Positions 1 through 8,157 of a stretch of 18,573 bases of DNA are shown piece after piece. How positions within the stretch are numbered: position 1 is the stretch's first letter; each line of letters opens with the position of its first letter. Both the position numbers and the translations under genes were made by a program. The DNA is from Coriobacteriaceae bacterium (GTDB taxonomy: Bacteria > Actinomycetota > Coriobacteriia > Anaerosomatales > D1FN1-002): contig PNNM01000013.1 in assembly GCA_013824215.1 (NCBI GenBank), positions 1 through 18,573 on the forward strand, given 5' to 3'. The notes beneath the pieces are model-generated. The model saw only the letters and a program-made list of their open reading frames with translations. It was not told the DNA's origin and ran no database searches.

Positions 1-1334
1 TCGAGCACTCGTGGATGGCGATGCGAGGCAAGCTGATCCACGAGGAGAAGCGGATGACGTTCCCGCCGTTCGAGATGATGGCGGCGTCGCTGCGCGGCGA
101 GCGCGACATCTGGGCCGGCAAGGCTGAACACCGTGCCGACTGGGTGCCGGCCGACCTCAAGACGCCGCTCAGGGATGAGGGCCCGCTCATGTACTTCGCG
201 GGCTGCACGGCCAGCTTCGTGAACACCGATGTGGCCGAGGCGAGCGTTCGCATCCTCACCGACGCCGGCTACGAGCTGTCGTACATGGGTGAGCAGGAGG
301 CCTGCTGCGGCATCCCCATGAAGGTCGCCGGGAAGTGGGACCTGTTCGAGGAGATCTACGAGCACAACACCACCGAGGCGAAGAGGCGCGGCGCCAAGAC
401 GATCGTGACCTCGTGTCCGGCCTGCTCGCTCGTCTGGAAGGAGCTCTACGCCGAGATCGCGCACAAGCGCGGTGAAGACTACCCGTTCGAGATCAAGCAC
501 TACTCCGAGTTGGCCGCCGAGGCCATCGCCGACGGAAGGCTGCAGCCCAAGGACGAGGTCACCGCGCGCGTGACGTTCCACGACTCCTGCCACATCGGGC
601 GGGCTCAGGGCATCTACGAGCCACCGCGCGAGATGCTGAAGGCCATGCCGGGTGTCGAGGTCGTCGAGATGGAGCACAACCGCGAGGACGGTCTGTGCTG
701 CGGCTCCGTGCTCACTCTCATCGGCGAGAAGCCGGTCGCGCCGATCCTGGGCGGCTTCCGCCTCCAGGAGGCGCTCGACGTGGAGGCGGACAAGATCGTC
801 GCCCTCTGCCCGTGCTGCCAGGTGCAGCTGCGCGATGCGGCGATGAAGAACGAGATGGACATCCACGTCACGGACCTTGCGCGGTTCTTCGCCGAGTCGC
901 TCGGCTATCGGATCGCGGACTCCACCGACCACTCCATGTACATGTGGGGGTACTTCGACAAGTTCATCGACCTGATGAAGCCGGAGGAGATGGCCGGCGT
1001 GATGGCCGAGATCTTCCCGCAGATGATGGACGCCATGCCCCCCGGCATGAAACCGATGATGAAGGCGATGAAGTACATCCCGGGTGGCCTGTGGATGATG
1101 GACAAGATGATGCCGTTGTTGTTCCCGCTTCTCGTGGATGGCATCATGGCCAAGGTCATGCCCGACATGGTCGAGGCGGTCCGCGGGCGCGTCGGGCCGA
1201 TGCCGGCCGACATGGAAGCACTCATGCCGGACCTGCTGCCCGAGACGATGTCGGAGCTCATGCCCAACTATCTGCCGCTGCTGATCCCGTACGTCACGCC
1301 CCTGATGATCGAGCACATCCGCACCGAGATGTAG
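1..1334 (+). CDS. HdrB/HdrD-like (Fe-S) oxidoreductase with two CCG domains, 5' partial
   Basis: The reading frame is open to the left edge, so the gene probably starts outside the window; ATG at 15 is only the first internal Met. Counting from it, the protein has two CCG (cysteine-rich) domains. The first has C64, C97-C98-G and C134-P-A-C137. The second has C192, C228-C229-G and C265-P-C-C268. In heterodisulfide reductase HdrB/HdrD and related proteins such motifs bind a noncubane [4Fe-4S] cluster that acts on disulfides or hands on electrons. The residues before C64 resemble the linker that follows an N-terminal ferredoxin domain in HdrD/GlpC-type proteins, so such a domain may lie upstream (inference). 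The last 132 residues (308-439) form an unusual Met-rich tail with 26 Met. No membrane segment is obvious. The electron donor and substrate cannot be told from the sequence. Confidence 0.85.
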   Translation, partial: EHSWMAMRGKLIHEEKRMTFPPFEMMAASLRGERDIWAGKAEHRADWVPADLKTPLRDEGPLMYFAGCTASFVNTDVAEASVRILTDAGYELSYMGEQEACCGIPMKVAGKWDLFEEIYEHNTTEAKRRGAKTIVTSCPACSLVWKELYAEIAHKRGEDYPFEIKHYSELAAEAIADGRLQPKDEVTARVTFHDSCHIGRAQGIYEPPREMLKAMPGVEVVEMEHNREDGLCCGSVLTLIGEKPVAPILGGFRLQEALDVEADKIVALCPCCQVQLRDAAMKNEMDIHVTDLARFFAESLGYRIADSTDHSMYMWGYFDKFIDLMKPEEMAGVMAEIFPQMMDAMPPGMKPMMKAMKYIPGGLWMMDKMMPLLFPLLVDGIMAKVMPDMVEAVRGRVGPMPADMEALMPDLLPETMSELMPNYLPLLIPYVTPLMIEHIRTEM

Positions 1335-1434
1335 CGACCTCTCGTCATCGCACCGCGGAGGCGGCGCTTGACGCAACGCACCCCCTGCCTTCGGGGCCGT
1401 GTCATCGGGCCCGCGAATGTGACGGCGAGGCCGC

Positions 1435-1456
1435 AACTGTGCCTAAAGTCACAGTT
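1435..1456. promoter_or_regulatory. CRP-like palindromic operator upstream of the Crp/Fnr gene
   Basis: A perfect inverted repeat AACTGTG-N8-CACAGTT occupies these 22 bases. Its core TGTG-N8-CACA has the half-site sequence and spacing of the E. coli CRP site (TGTGA-N6-TCACA), with only the fifth base of the left half differing. It ends 56 bases before the ATG of the Crp-like gene, so autoregulation is likely (inference). No convincing -35/-10 pair was found beside it. The rest of 1335-1512 holds no other clear element except two TGTGA half-sites. Confidence 0.55.
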
Positions 1457-1512
1457 CCTTACGTCCGATGAAGCCTGTGTGAGATGTCGCATTCGTCCAA
1501 GGATGTGCAGTG

Positions 1513-2208
1513 ATGACGACGGAGACCCGAGAGCAGATAGTCCCCAAGCTGCGTTCGATCCCGATGTTCGCCGACCTGCCGTCGGAGGATCTGGACACCC
1601 TCGCGGGCATGGTCCAGTACCGCCAGCTGCCCAAAGGCGCCTTCGTGATCACCCAGAACGAGCGCGGGTCGTCGATGTTCCTGCTGGTCTCCGGTCGGGT
1701 GAAGGTCTCGCTCGCCTCGCCCGACGGCAAGGAGCTCGCGCTGAACTACCTCGAGGCCCCCGCGCACTTCGGCGAGATGTCCTTGGTGGATGCCGAGCCG
1801 CGCTCGGCAGACGTGATAGCGGTGACCGAGGTCGAGGTGCTCGCGCTCGACGCGAAGGACCTCTCGGAGGCCATCAAGCTCCAGCCGCGCCTCGCGCTCG
1901 CGCTGATCGCCACGCTCTCGAGGCGTCTGCGCCACACCATCGCGCGCCTGGAGGACCTGGCGTTCCACGATGCCACGCACCGGATCATGCGCGTCCTGCT
2001 GAACGTGGCCACCGCGTCCTACGAGGCGCGGGGCGTCCCTGTGATCGCCGGCCTGACCCACTACGAGATCGCCACGCTCGCGGGCACGTCCAGGGAGACC
2101 GCGAGCCGGATCATCTCCTCGCTCGCCAAGGACGGCGTCATCGCCACCAAGGGACGCCGGATCGTGGTGGACCTCCTGCGCCTGCGCGACCGCCTCGAGG
2201 CCGAGTAG
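1513..2208 (+). CDS. Crp/Fnr-family transcriptional regulator
   Basis: A 231-residue protein of typical Crp length. Residues ~15-130 are a cyclic-nucleotide-binding-type beta barrel; 86-103 carry the phosphate-binding cassette pattern (FGEMSL then RSA), including the Arg that contacts the ligand phosphate in CRP. A long dimer helix follows, then a winged helix-turn-helix at ~182-212. The recognition helix SRETASR keeps the Arg, Glu and Arg that in E. coli CRP read TGTGA (R180, E181, R185). There is no cysteine, so it is not an FNR-type iron-sulfur sensor and has no Cys heme ligand. A cyclic nucleotide or another small anion is a possible ligand (inference). AAGGA at 1499-1503 serves either ATG 1513 or the adjacent GTG 1510. 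It is monocistronic, between a CRP-like operator and a terminator. Confidence 0.92.
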   Translation: MTTETREQIVPKLRSIPMFADLPSEDLDTLAGMVQYRQLPKGAFVITQNERGSSMFLLVSGRVKVSLASPDGKELALNYLEAPAHFGEMSLVDAEPRSADVIAVTEVEVLALDAKDLSEAIKLQPRLALALIATLSRRLRHTIARLEDLAFHDATHRIMRVLLNVATASYEARGVPVIAGLTHYEIATLAGTSRETASRIISSLAKDGVIATKGRRIVVDLLRLRDRLEAE

Positions 2209-2229
2209 CGCCCCTCCCGCACGTCCGCG

Positions 2230-2245
2230 TGTGACGCCCCTCACG
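2230..2245. promoter_or_regulatory. CRP-like palindrome 1 upstream of secreted protein
   Basis: TGTGA-N6-TCACG, nine of ten consensus half-site bases of the CRP type. It overlaps the left arm of the terminator hairpin but has a different symmetry centre (2237.5 against 2244.5). Its centre is 41 bases from that of the next palindrome. Confidence 0.4.
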
Positions 2246-2256
2246 CGAGGGGCGTC
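2233..2256 (+). terminator. Intrinsic terminator after the Crp/Fnr gene
   Basis: A perfect 9-bp stem (GACGCCCCT / AGGGGCGTC) with a 6-base loop starts 24 bases after the regulator's stop codon. It is followed by a short pyrimidine stretch (TCTCC) rather than a full T-run, so efficiency is uncertain. Confidence 0.65.
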
Positions 2257-2270
2257 TCTCCGTGATGTCC

Positions 2271-2286
2271 CGTGACTCCCATCACG
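2271..2286. promoter_or_regulatory. CRP-like palindrome 2 upstream of secreted protein
   Basis: A perfect inverted repeat CGTGA-N6-TCACG, eight of ten bases of the CRP consensus with the same 6-base spacer. It ends 65 bases before the ATG at 2352, a plausible activator distance if transcription starts in 2290-2340. I found no convincing -10/-35 there. Confidence 0.4.
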
Positions 2287-2351
2287 CGCCCTGAAGCGCT
2301 CGCGGCCGATGTCCCGGATATCGGATGTCGGGTTCACGGAGGTCGGCGGAG

Positions 2352-2708
2352 ATGAAGGGGTCGGCGGCGATCGCACTCGGGGTGCTGGTGGTGGTGTGTC
2401 TCGCGCCGGCGCCGGCCTTCGCTGAGACCGCGGAGTGCCGGAGGACGACGAGCGTCAGCGGGGTCGACGCGATGGTCGTCATGCTCGGCGCCGTGCGTCA
2501 TGTGGAGGTCGGTTCGCGCGCGGCGACGCTGACACTCGCGCTCGACGGCGATCGCCTCCCCATCACCGTCGGCTATGGGGAGCTCACGCGCGCCGCCGTC
2601 GGCGGCGGGGACGGTCTCCCCGGACTGGTGCCGCTCGCGGTCGTCGGCGCATGCCTCGGCCAGGTGGTCAGACTCCTCGGCCAGATCCGGCGCTCCGCGC
2701 GACCGTAG
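2352..2708 (+). CDS. Small secreted protein of unknown function
   Basis: 118 residues; I do not recognise a family. Residues 1-24 are a clear Sec signal peptide: Lys2, a hydrophobic run, then APAFA with probable cleavage after Ala24. The mature part (~94 residues) contains a beta-like stretch (~48-75) rich in Val/Leu/Thr, a Gly-rich turn (84-91), a hydrophobic segment (~89-105) that could be amphipathic or a weak membrane anchor, and a basic tail (QIRRSARP). It has two mature cysteines, C29 and C101. ATG 2352 is chosen because GGAGG lies at 2338-2342 with a 9-base spacer and the signal peptide then begins cleanly; an in-frame ATG at 2325 would add nine residues before it. Two CRP-like palindromes lie upstream, so it may belong to the regulon of the preceding gene (inference). 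Confidence 0.65.
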   Translation: MKGSAAIALGVLVVVCLAPAPAFAETAECRRTTSVSGVDAMVVMLGAVRHVEVGSRAATLTLALDGDRLPITVGYGELTRAAVGGGDGLPGLVPLAVVGACLGQVVRLLGQIRRSARP

Positions 2709-2781
2709 GCGCCCGCGTTACGCCCCGGCGGGGCTCGGAGACATACCTGTGCGACCCGGATCCCCGTTCTGGAGGCATGCG

Positions 2782-3012
2782 ATGAAGGACTTCATGCTCG
2801 ATGAGCTGGCCGAGTTCGACGGACGCGACGGCCGCCCGGCGTACGTGGCGTACAAAGGGACCGTCTACGAAGTGACGGACAGCTCGATGTGGGGCGGCGG
2901 CGAGCACGAGGGGATGCATTCGGCCGGGCGCGACCTCACCGGCGAACACGACGATGCTCCGCACGACGTCTATGTGACCGAGTTCCCCGAGGTCGGGCGG
3001 CTGGTCGGCTAG
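2782..3012 (+). CDS. Small cytochrome b5-like heme/steroid-binding domain protein
   Basis: 76 residues, the whole protein being one domain. It matches the pattern of the predicted heme/steroid-binding family (COG4892, cytochrome-b5-like): an F-x-L-x-E-L-x-x-F-D-G start, GRPAYVAYKGTVYEVT at 17-32, W37, then H-x3-H-SAG-x-DLT (42-53) and DAPH (58-61). H42, H46, H56 and H61 are candidate heme ligands; the HPGG motif of classical b5 is absent. There is no signal peptide or membrane segment, so it should be cytoplasmic. GGAGG at 2771-2775 sits 6 bases before the ATG. Its TAG stop (3010-3012) overlaps the TAG stop of the convergent methyltransferase gene. The redox partner is unknown. Confidence 0.8.
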   Translation: MKDFMLDELAEFDGRDGRPAYVAYKGTVYEVTDSSMWGGGEHEGMHSAGRDLTGEHDDAPHDVYVTEFPEVGRLVG

Positions 3013-4310
3013 TCCCGGAGTCGCTCGAAGAGCGCGACGCTCTCCACGTGTGAGGTCTGCGGGAAGAGGTCCACGGGGGTCACCGAGACGAGTGTGAGGC
3101 CTGACGCGGTGACCATCGCCGCGTCGCGGGCCAGGGTCGCGGGGTCGCACGAGACGTAGACGAGACGCTCGGGACCGCACGCCAGCACTCGAGCGAGGGC
3201 GGGTCGTTCCATCCCCGAGCGAGGCGGATCCACGACCGCGACGTCGACCGGGCCGACGCCTTCCAGAACGCGTTCCGCGTCGCCCGGCGCGATGTCGGCC
3301 TCCAGCCGGGCGCTCTCGAGGTTGCGGCGCAGGTCGCGCAGGGCGAAAGCCGAGGACTCCACGGCGACCGTCGCCCCGGCGTGCTCCGCGAGCGGCAGGG
3401 TGAACGTCCCGACGCCGGAGAAGACGTCGAGGACGCGGTCGGAGCCGTCGGGCGCCGCCGCAAGGATGACCTCGTCGACCAGCAGCTCCGCCGCGGCCGT
3501 GTTGACCTGGAAGAACGACGGCGAGGAGACCGCGTAGTCGTATCGTCCGAGGCACTCCTGCCACCAGCCGCGTCCCGAGAGCACCTCCACCTTCGAGGCG
3601 CGGCGCTCCTTCGCGTCGCCCTTGAACAGGACGCGGGTGACGCCGGTCGCGGAGACGGCGTCGCGGATGACCCGTGCCACAGCGGACCGGCCGAACGGAC
3701 CGGGGGCCGACCAGAGCGCGACCTCGGCGTCACCGCGCGCCGAGACGCGGTAGGCGACGCGCTCCACGGGCGTACCGAGACGGCCGGCGAGGAAGCGCAG
3801 CGCTCCGGCCAGCGCCTTGGGCGCGCGCCGCGCGGACTCGGGCAGGAGCAGGCAGGCGTCGACCTCGACGAGGTCGTGCGAGTGCTCGGCCAGGAACCCG
3901 AGGCGGAGGCGTCCGCCCGTGGAGCGGACCGCGAGCTCGACCTTGTTGCGGTAGCTGTACGGTTCGGGCGAGGGGACGACGTCGCCCACCACGTCCGGGT
4001 CGAGCCGCGCGATACGCTCGATGGCGTCGGCGACGATCCCGCGCTTGCCGCGCAGCTGTTCGGCGTAGTCGACGTGCTGCCACTGACAGCCGCCGCATGT
4101 CCCGAAGTACGGGCACGGGGCGGTCACACGCGAGGGCGAGGGCTCGAGCACCTCGGCGACGGTGGCGAGCAGGTAGCGGCCCTTGTCGGCGTCCACCGAC
4201 GCTTCCACCAGATCGCCGGGGCAGCCGCCCCGGACGAAGACGGCGCGGCCGTCCGCGTCGCGGCCCACCCCCGCGCCGCCGTGTGCTAGGCTGTCGATTC
4301 GGACCCTCAC
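3009..4310 (-). CDS. rlmD: 23S rRNA (uracil-C5)-methyltransferase, RlmD/RlmCD (TrmA) family
   Basis: This enzyme uses S-adenosylmethionine to methylate C5 of a uridine in 23S rRNA (U1939 in the E. coli RlmD case). The 433-residue protein has the full set of parts: an N-terminal TRAM RNA-binding domain (~1-55), a [4Fe-4S] site C66-x5-C72-x2-C75 with C153, the SAM-binding motif LDVFSGVGTF (294-303), DPPRSG (361-366), the catalytic Cys388 in SCDPATLARD, and the base Glu423 in the P-Q-T-S-H-V-E motif. GTG 4310 is preferred because GGGAG lies 5 bases before it and the TRAM domain then starts normally; ATG 4322 would add four residues. Longer N-terminal extensions in this frame are not protein-like. 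A possible -10 (TATCAT on the minus strand, 4363-4358) lies upstream, without a good -35. Whether it acts at U1939, U747 or both cannot be told. Confidence 0.93.
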   Translation of the reverse strand: MRVRIDSLAHGGAGVGRDADGRAVFVRGGCPGDLVEASVDADKGRYLLATVAEVLEPSPSRVTAPCPYFGTCGGCQWQHVDYAEQLRGKRGIVADAIERIARLDPDVVGDVVPSPEPYSYRNKVELAVRSTGGRLRLGFLAEHSHDLVEVDACLLLPESARRAPKALAGALRFLAGRLGTPVERVAYRVSARGDAEVALWSAPGPFGRSAVARVIRDAVSATGVTRVLFKGDAKERRASKVEVLSGRGWWQECLGRYDYAVSSPSFFQVNTAAAELLVDEVILAAAPDGSDRVLDVFSGVGTFTLPLAEHAGATVAVESSAFALRDLRRNLESARLEADIAPGDAERVLEGVGPVDVAVVDPPRSGMERPALARVLACGPERLVYVSCDPATLARDAAMVTASGLTLVSVTPVDLFPQTSHVESVALFERLRD

Positions 4311-4500
4311 GCAAGCTCCCATCGCCTTCGAAAGGCGCGCCGCGGCGGCCGCCGCACATGATACTTCACGCGCCTGCGGGTACATCTTGGTGGGTGCGGA
4401 GTCGATACAGGGACACGGCGCCGCTTCGTTCAGGGGGAGCGTCGCCGCAAACGACGATCCCGGCCGGGATGCGGCCGAAGCGGGATGCGGAGGTAGCGGC

Positions 4501-6213
<1,713 letters not shown>

Positions 6214-6235
6214 ACCGGTCGAGAGGACGAGTAGT

Positions 6236-6274
6236 CCGGCGGCGGTGGGCCTTGTCAGTCGGGTCCGCCGCCGG
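6236..6274 (+). terminator. Hairpin between pilT and the OsmC gene
   Basis: A perfect 10-bp stem (CCGGCGGCGG / CCGCCGCCGG) encloses a 19-base loop just after the pilT stop. There is no T-run and the loop is long, so it may be a weak terminator, an mRNA-stability element or a chance GC palindrome. Confidence 0.35.
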
Positions 6275-6296
6275 TGCGTATGAGAGGGGCGAGGCG

Positions 6297-6755
6297 ATGA
6301 ACGTCGCCACCGTCAGGTGGACGCGGAAGCGCCAGTTCGTGGGAACGGACGAACACGGGCACAGCGTCGTCATGGACGCCCGCCCGGAGTACAAGGGCGA
6401 GGGGTCGGGCATCCGCCCGATCGAACTCGTGTTGCACGGGCTGGCGGGGTGCACCGGCATGGACGTCATCTCCGTGCTCGAGAAGAAGCGCCAGGACGTG
6501 CGCGGGCTCGAGGTCGTCGTCGATGGTGTCCAACGCGAGGACGACTACCCCCACTACTACGAGACGATCCGCGTCGAGTACGTGGTGAAAGGCTACGGGG
6601 TCAAGCCGGAGGCGGTGGCCCGCGCCATCGAACTGTCGGAGGAGAAGTACTGCTCGGTGAAGGGCATGTTCGGACCGCAGGTGAAGGTCACGTCGTCCTT
6701 CAGGGTCGTGGAGGCCGACGCGCCGGGCGCCGAGGTCTGCGGAACAGAGGGGTAG
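6297..6755 (+). CDS. OsmC/Ohr-family protein (YhfA-like)
   Basis: 152 residues, normal for the family. The two conserved cysteines are present: C52 in HGLAGCTGMD and C119 in EEKYCSVKG. In characterised OsmC/Ohr proteins this pair reduces organic or hydrogen peroxides with thiol co-substrates; YhfA-type members like this one are less well understood. There is no signal peptide, so it is cytoplasmic. ATG 6297 is taken because an AGGGG purine stretch lies ~7 bases upstream; a TTG at 6252 would add residues that do not look like the family. It is the first gene of a tight block: the glycosyltransferase starts 3 bases after its stop. Its position beside a BshB1/BshC-like pair would fit a thiol-dependent peroxidase using a locally made thiol (inference). 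Confidence 0.88.
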   Translation: MNVATVRWTRKRQFVGTDEHGHSVVMDARPEYKGEGSGIRPIELVLHGLAGCTGMDVISVLEKKRQDVRGLEVVVDGVQREDDYPHYYETIRVEYVVKGYGVKPEAVARAIELSEEKYCSVKGMFGPQVKVTSSFRVVEADAPGAEVCGTEG

Positions 6756-6758
6756 CGC

Positions 6759-7466
6759 ATGGACGTCTCGATCATCATGCCGGTCTACAACGAGGCCGAG
6801 ACGGTCGAACCGGTCCTGCGTGCGGTGCGGGAGGTCTACTACGGCGAGATCATCGTCATCGACGACGGTTCGACCGACGACACCGCGATGGTCCTGTCCG
6901 AGAGGGACGACATCCTCCTGATCAGGCATCAGGAGAACCTCGGCTACGGCAAGTCGCTCATTGACGGGTTCCAGTACGCGCGGTTCATCGGCATCGAGCA
7001 TGCGCTGACGATGGACGTGGACGGCCAGCACGAGCCGCAGCACATCCACGAGTTCCTGCTGGCGGCGGTCGAGGGGCGGGCCGACATCGTCTCGGGCAGC
7101 CGCTACCTGCCGGAGAGCGTCGCGGTGGGTGAGGTGCCGCCGGAGCGCCGCGAGGTCAACGAGCGCGTGGCCGCCGAGATCGACCGCGTGACCGGCTGGG
7201 GACTCACCGACGCCTTCTGCGGTTTCAAGGCGTACCGCCTCGCGGCGCTCGACGGGCTGACGCTGACCGAGCCGGGCTACGCGTTCCCGATGCAGCTGTG
7301 GGCGGCGGCGCACAAGGCGGGTCTGAAGGTCATGGAGATGCCTGTCGAGCGGATCTACTTCGACCACGACCGTTCGTTCGGCGAGGACCTCGACGATGCC
7401 GAGAAGCGCTTCGCGTACTACATGCGCGTGTGGCGCGAGGCCCTGGGCGAGGAAGCGCCGGCGTGA
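6759..7466 (+). CDS. Family 2 glycosyltransferase (dolichyl-phosphate-mannose-synthase-like fold)
   Basis: 235 residues forming a single GT-A domain. It starts MDVSIIMPVYNEAETV, then has IDDGSTDDT (~42-50) for nucleotide binding, a D-V-D-G-Q-H metal-binding motif (DxD type, ~86-91) and SGSRYLP (~112-118). The acceptor-side region contains DAFCGFKAYR. There is no C-terminal membrane segment, so it is either cytoplasmic or peripheral. The family moves a sugar from a nucleotide donor to a lipid phosphate, sugar or other acceptor; neither donor nor acceptor can be read from the sequence. GAGGGG overlaps the preceding stop, and the last four bases (GTGA) overlap the start of the deacetylase gene, implying co-translation. 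It is a different fold class from BshA (GT4, GT-B), so it should not simply be called a bacillithiol glycosyltransferase. Confidence 0.9.
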   Translation: MDVSIIMPVYNEAETVEPVLRAVREVYYGEIIVIDDGSTDDTAMVLSERDDILLIRHQENLGYGKSLIDGFQYARFIGIEHALTMDVDGQHEPQHIHEFLLAAVEGRADIVSGSRYLPESVAVGEVPPERREVNERVAAEIDRVTGWGLTDAFCGFKAYRLAALDGLTLTEPGYAFPMQLWAAAHKAGLKVMEMPVERIYFDHDRSFGEDLDDAEKRFAYYMRVWREALGEEAPA

Positions 7467-8146
7467 CGGTGGACGCCGTCTGCGTCGGAGCGCACCCCGA
7501 CGACGTCGAGATCGGCATGGGTGGCACCGTGGCCGGGATGGTCCGGCGAGGCCTGTCTGTCGCCATCGTCGACCTCACCGACGGCGAGCCGACCCCGCAC
7601 GGCACGCACGAGAGGCGCATGGCCGAGGCCGCCTGCGCGGCCGCCGTCCTCGGTGCCGAGCGCGTGACGCTCGACCTGCCCAACCGCTACCTGTTCGACT
7701 CGGTCGAGGCGCGCACGAAGCTCGCCGAGGTCCTGCGCGAGCTGCGGCCGCGCATGATGTTCGTGCCGTACCCGGTCGATGCGCACCCGGACCACGTGGC
7801 TGCGGGCGCCATCTGCGAGGCGGCGCGCTTCTACGCCAAGTTCACCAAGACCGGGATGCGGGGCGAGCCGCACTACCCGGCGCGCCTGTACCGCTACATG
7901 GCCGTGCACCTGCGCATCGCCGCCGAGCCCTCGTTCCTCGTCGACATAACGCAGGACCTTCCGAAGAAGACCGAGGCGCTCGCGTGCTACAGCTCCCAGT
8001 TCGCCGAGAACCCCGACAACGCCGGCGTCGTGCCGATGGTCGAGGGGATGGCGGGCATGTGGGGCGCGATCGCGCGCACCGAGGCCGCGGAGCCGTTCTT
8101 CGCCGTCGAGGGCCTGGCGGTCCGCGCGGTCGAGGACCTCCTGTAG
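7463..8146 (+). CDS. bshB1: PIG-L family N-acetyl-sugar deacetylase (BshB1-like)
   Basis: 227 residues, the usual length of BshB1. The zinc site is complete: AHPDD at 10-14 (H11 and D14 as ligands, D13 as likely base) and HPDH at 108-111 (H111 as third ligand). LTDGEPTPHGTHERR (38-52) matches the BshB1 pattern LTDGE...GT...R, and the end includes YSSQF. BshB1 removes the acetyl group from N-acetylglucosaminyl-malate in bacillithiol synthesis; other PIG-L enzymes deacetylate mycothiol precursors, GPI or antibiotics. GTG 7463 overlaps the previous stop in GTGA, with GAGGAAG 7 bases upstream. The BshC-like gene begins 11 bases after its stop. The family and chemistry are secure; the exact substrate is inferred. 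Confidence 0.85.
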   Translation: MTVDAVCVGAHPDDVEIGMGGTVAGMVRRGLSVAIVDLTDGEPTPHGTHERRMAEAACAAAVLGAERVTLDLPNRYLFDSVEARTKLAEVLRELRPRMMFVPYPVDAHPDHVAAGAICEAARFYAKFTKTGMRGEPHYPARLYRYMAVHLRIAAEPSFLVDITQDLPKKTEALACYSSQFAENPDNAGVVPMVEGMAGMWGAIARTEAAEPFFAVEGLAVRAVEDLL

Positions 8147-8157
8147 GGGAGGCGCAC

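Noticed and set aside
1378..1400. CCCC...GGGG hairpin as a terminator of the Hdr-like gene
   Set aside because: The stem is only four base pairs with an ~8-base loop and no T-run; such pairs are common by chance at this GC content.
1513..2208. Calling the regulator FNR (oxygen sensor)
   Set aside because: It has no cysteines at all, so it cannot hold an FNR iron-sulfur cluster.
2722..2734. GCCCC-GGC-GGGGC hairpin as a terminator after the secreted-protein gene
   Set aside because: A 5-bp stem with a 3-base loop and no T-run is too weak to call; it may be chance.
4183..4500. Extending the pilT reading frame upstream to an ATG at 4183
   Set aside because: This part is antisense to the rlmD start and has no receiver-like sequence. 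The Shine-Dalgarno and the receiver both point to GTG 4501.
6759..7466. Naming the glycosyltransferase BshA because of its neighbours
   Set aside because: BshA is a GT4 (GT-B) enzyme of ~370 residues; this is a 235-residue GT2 with DDGS and DxD motifs.
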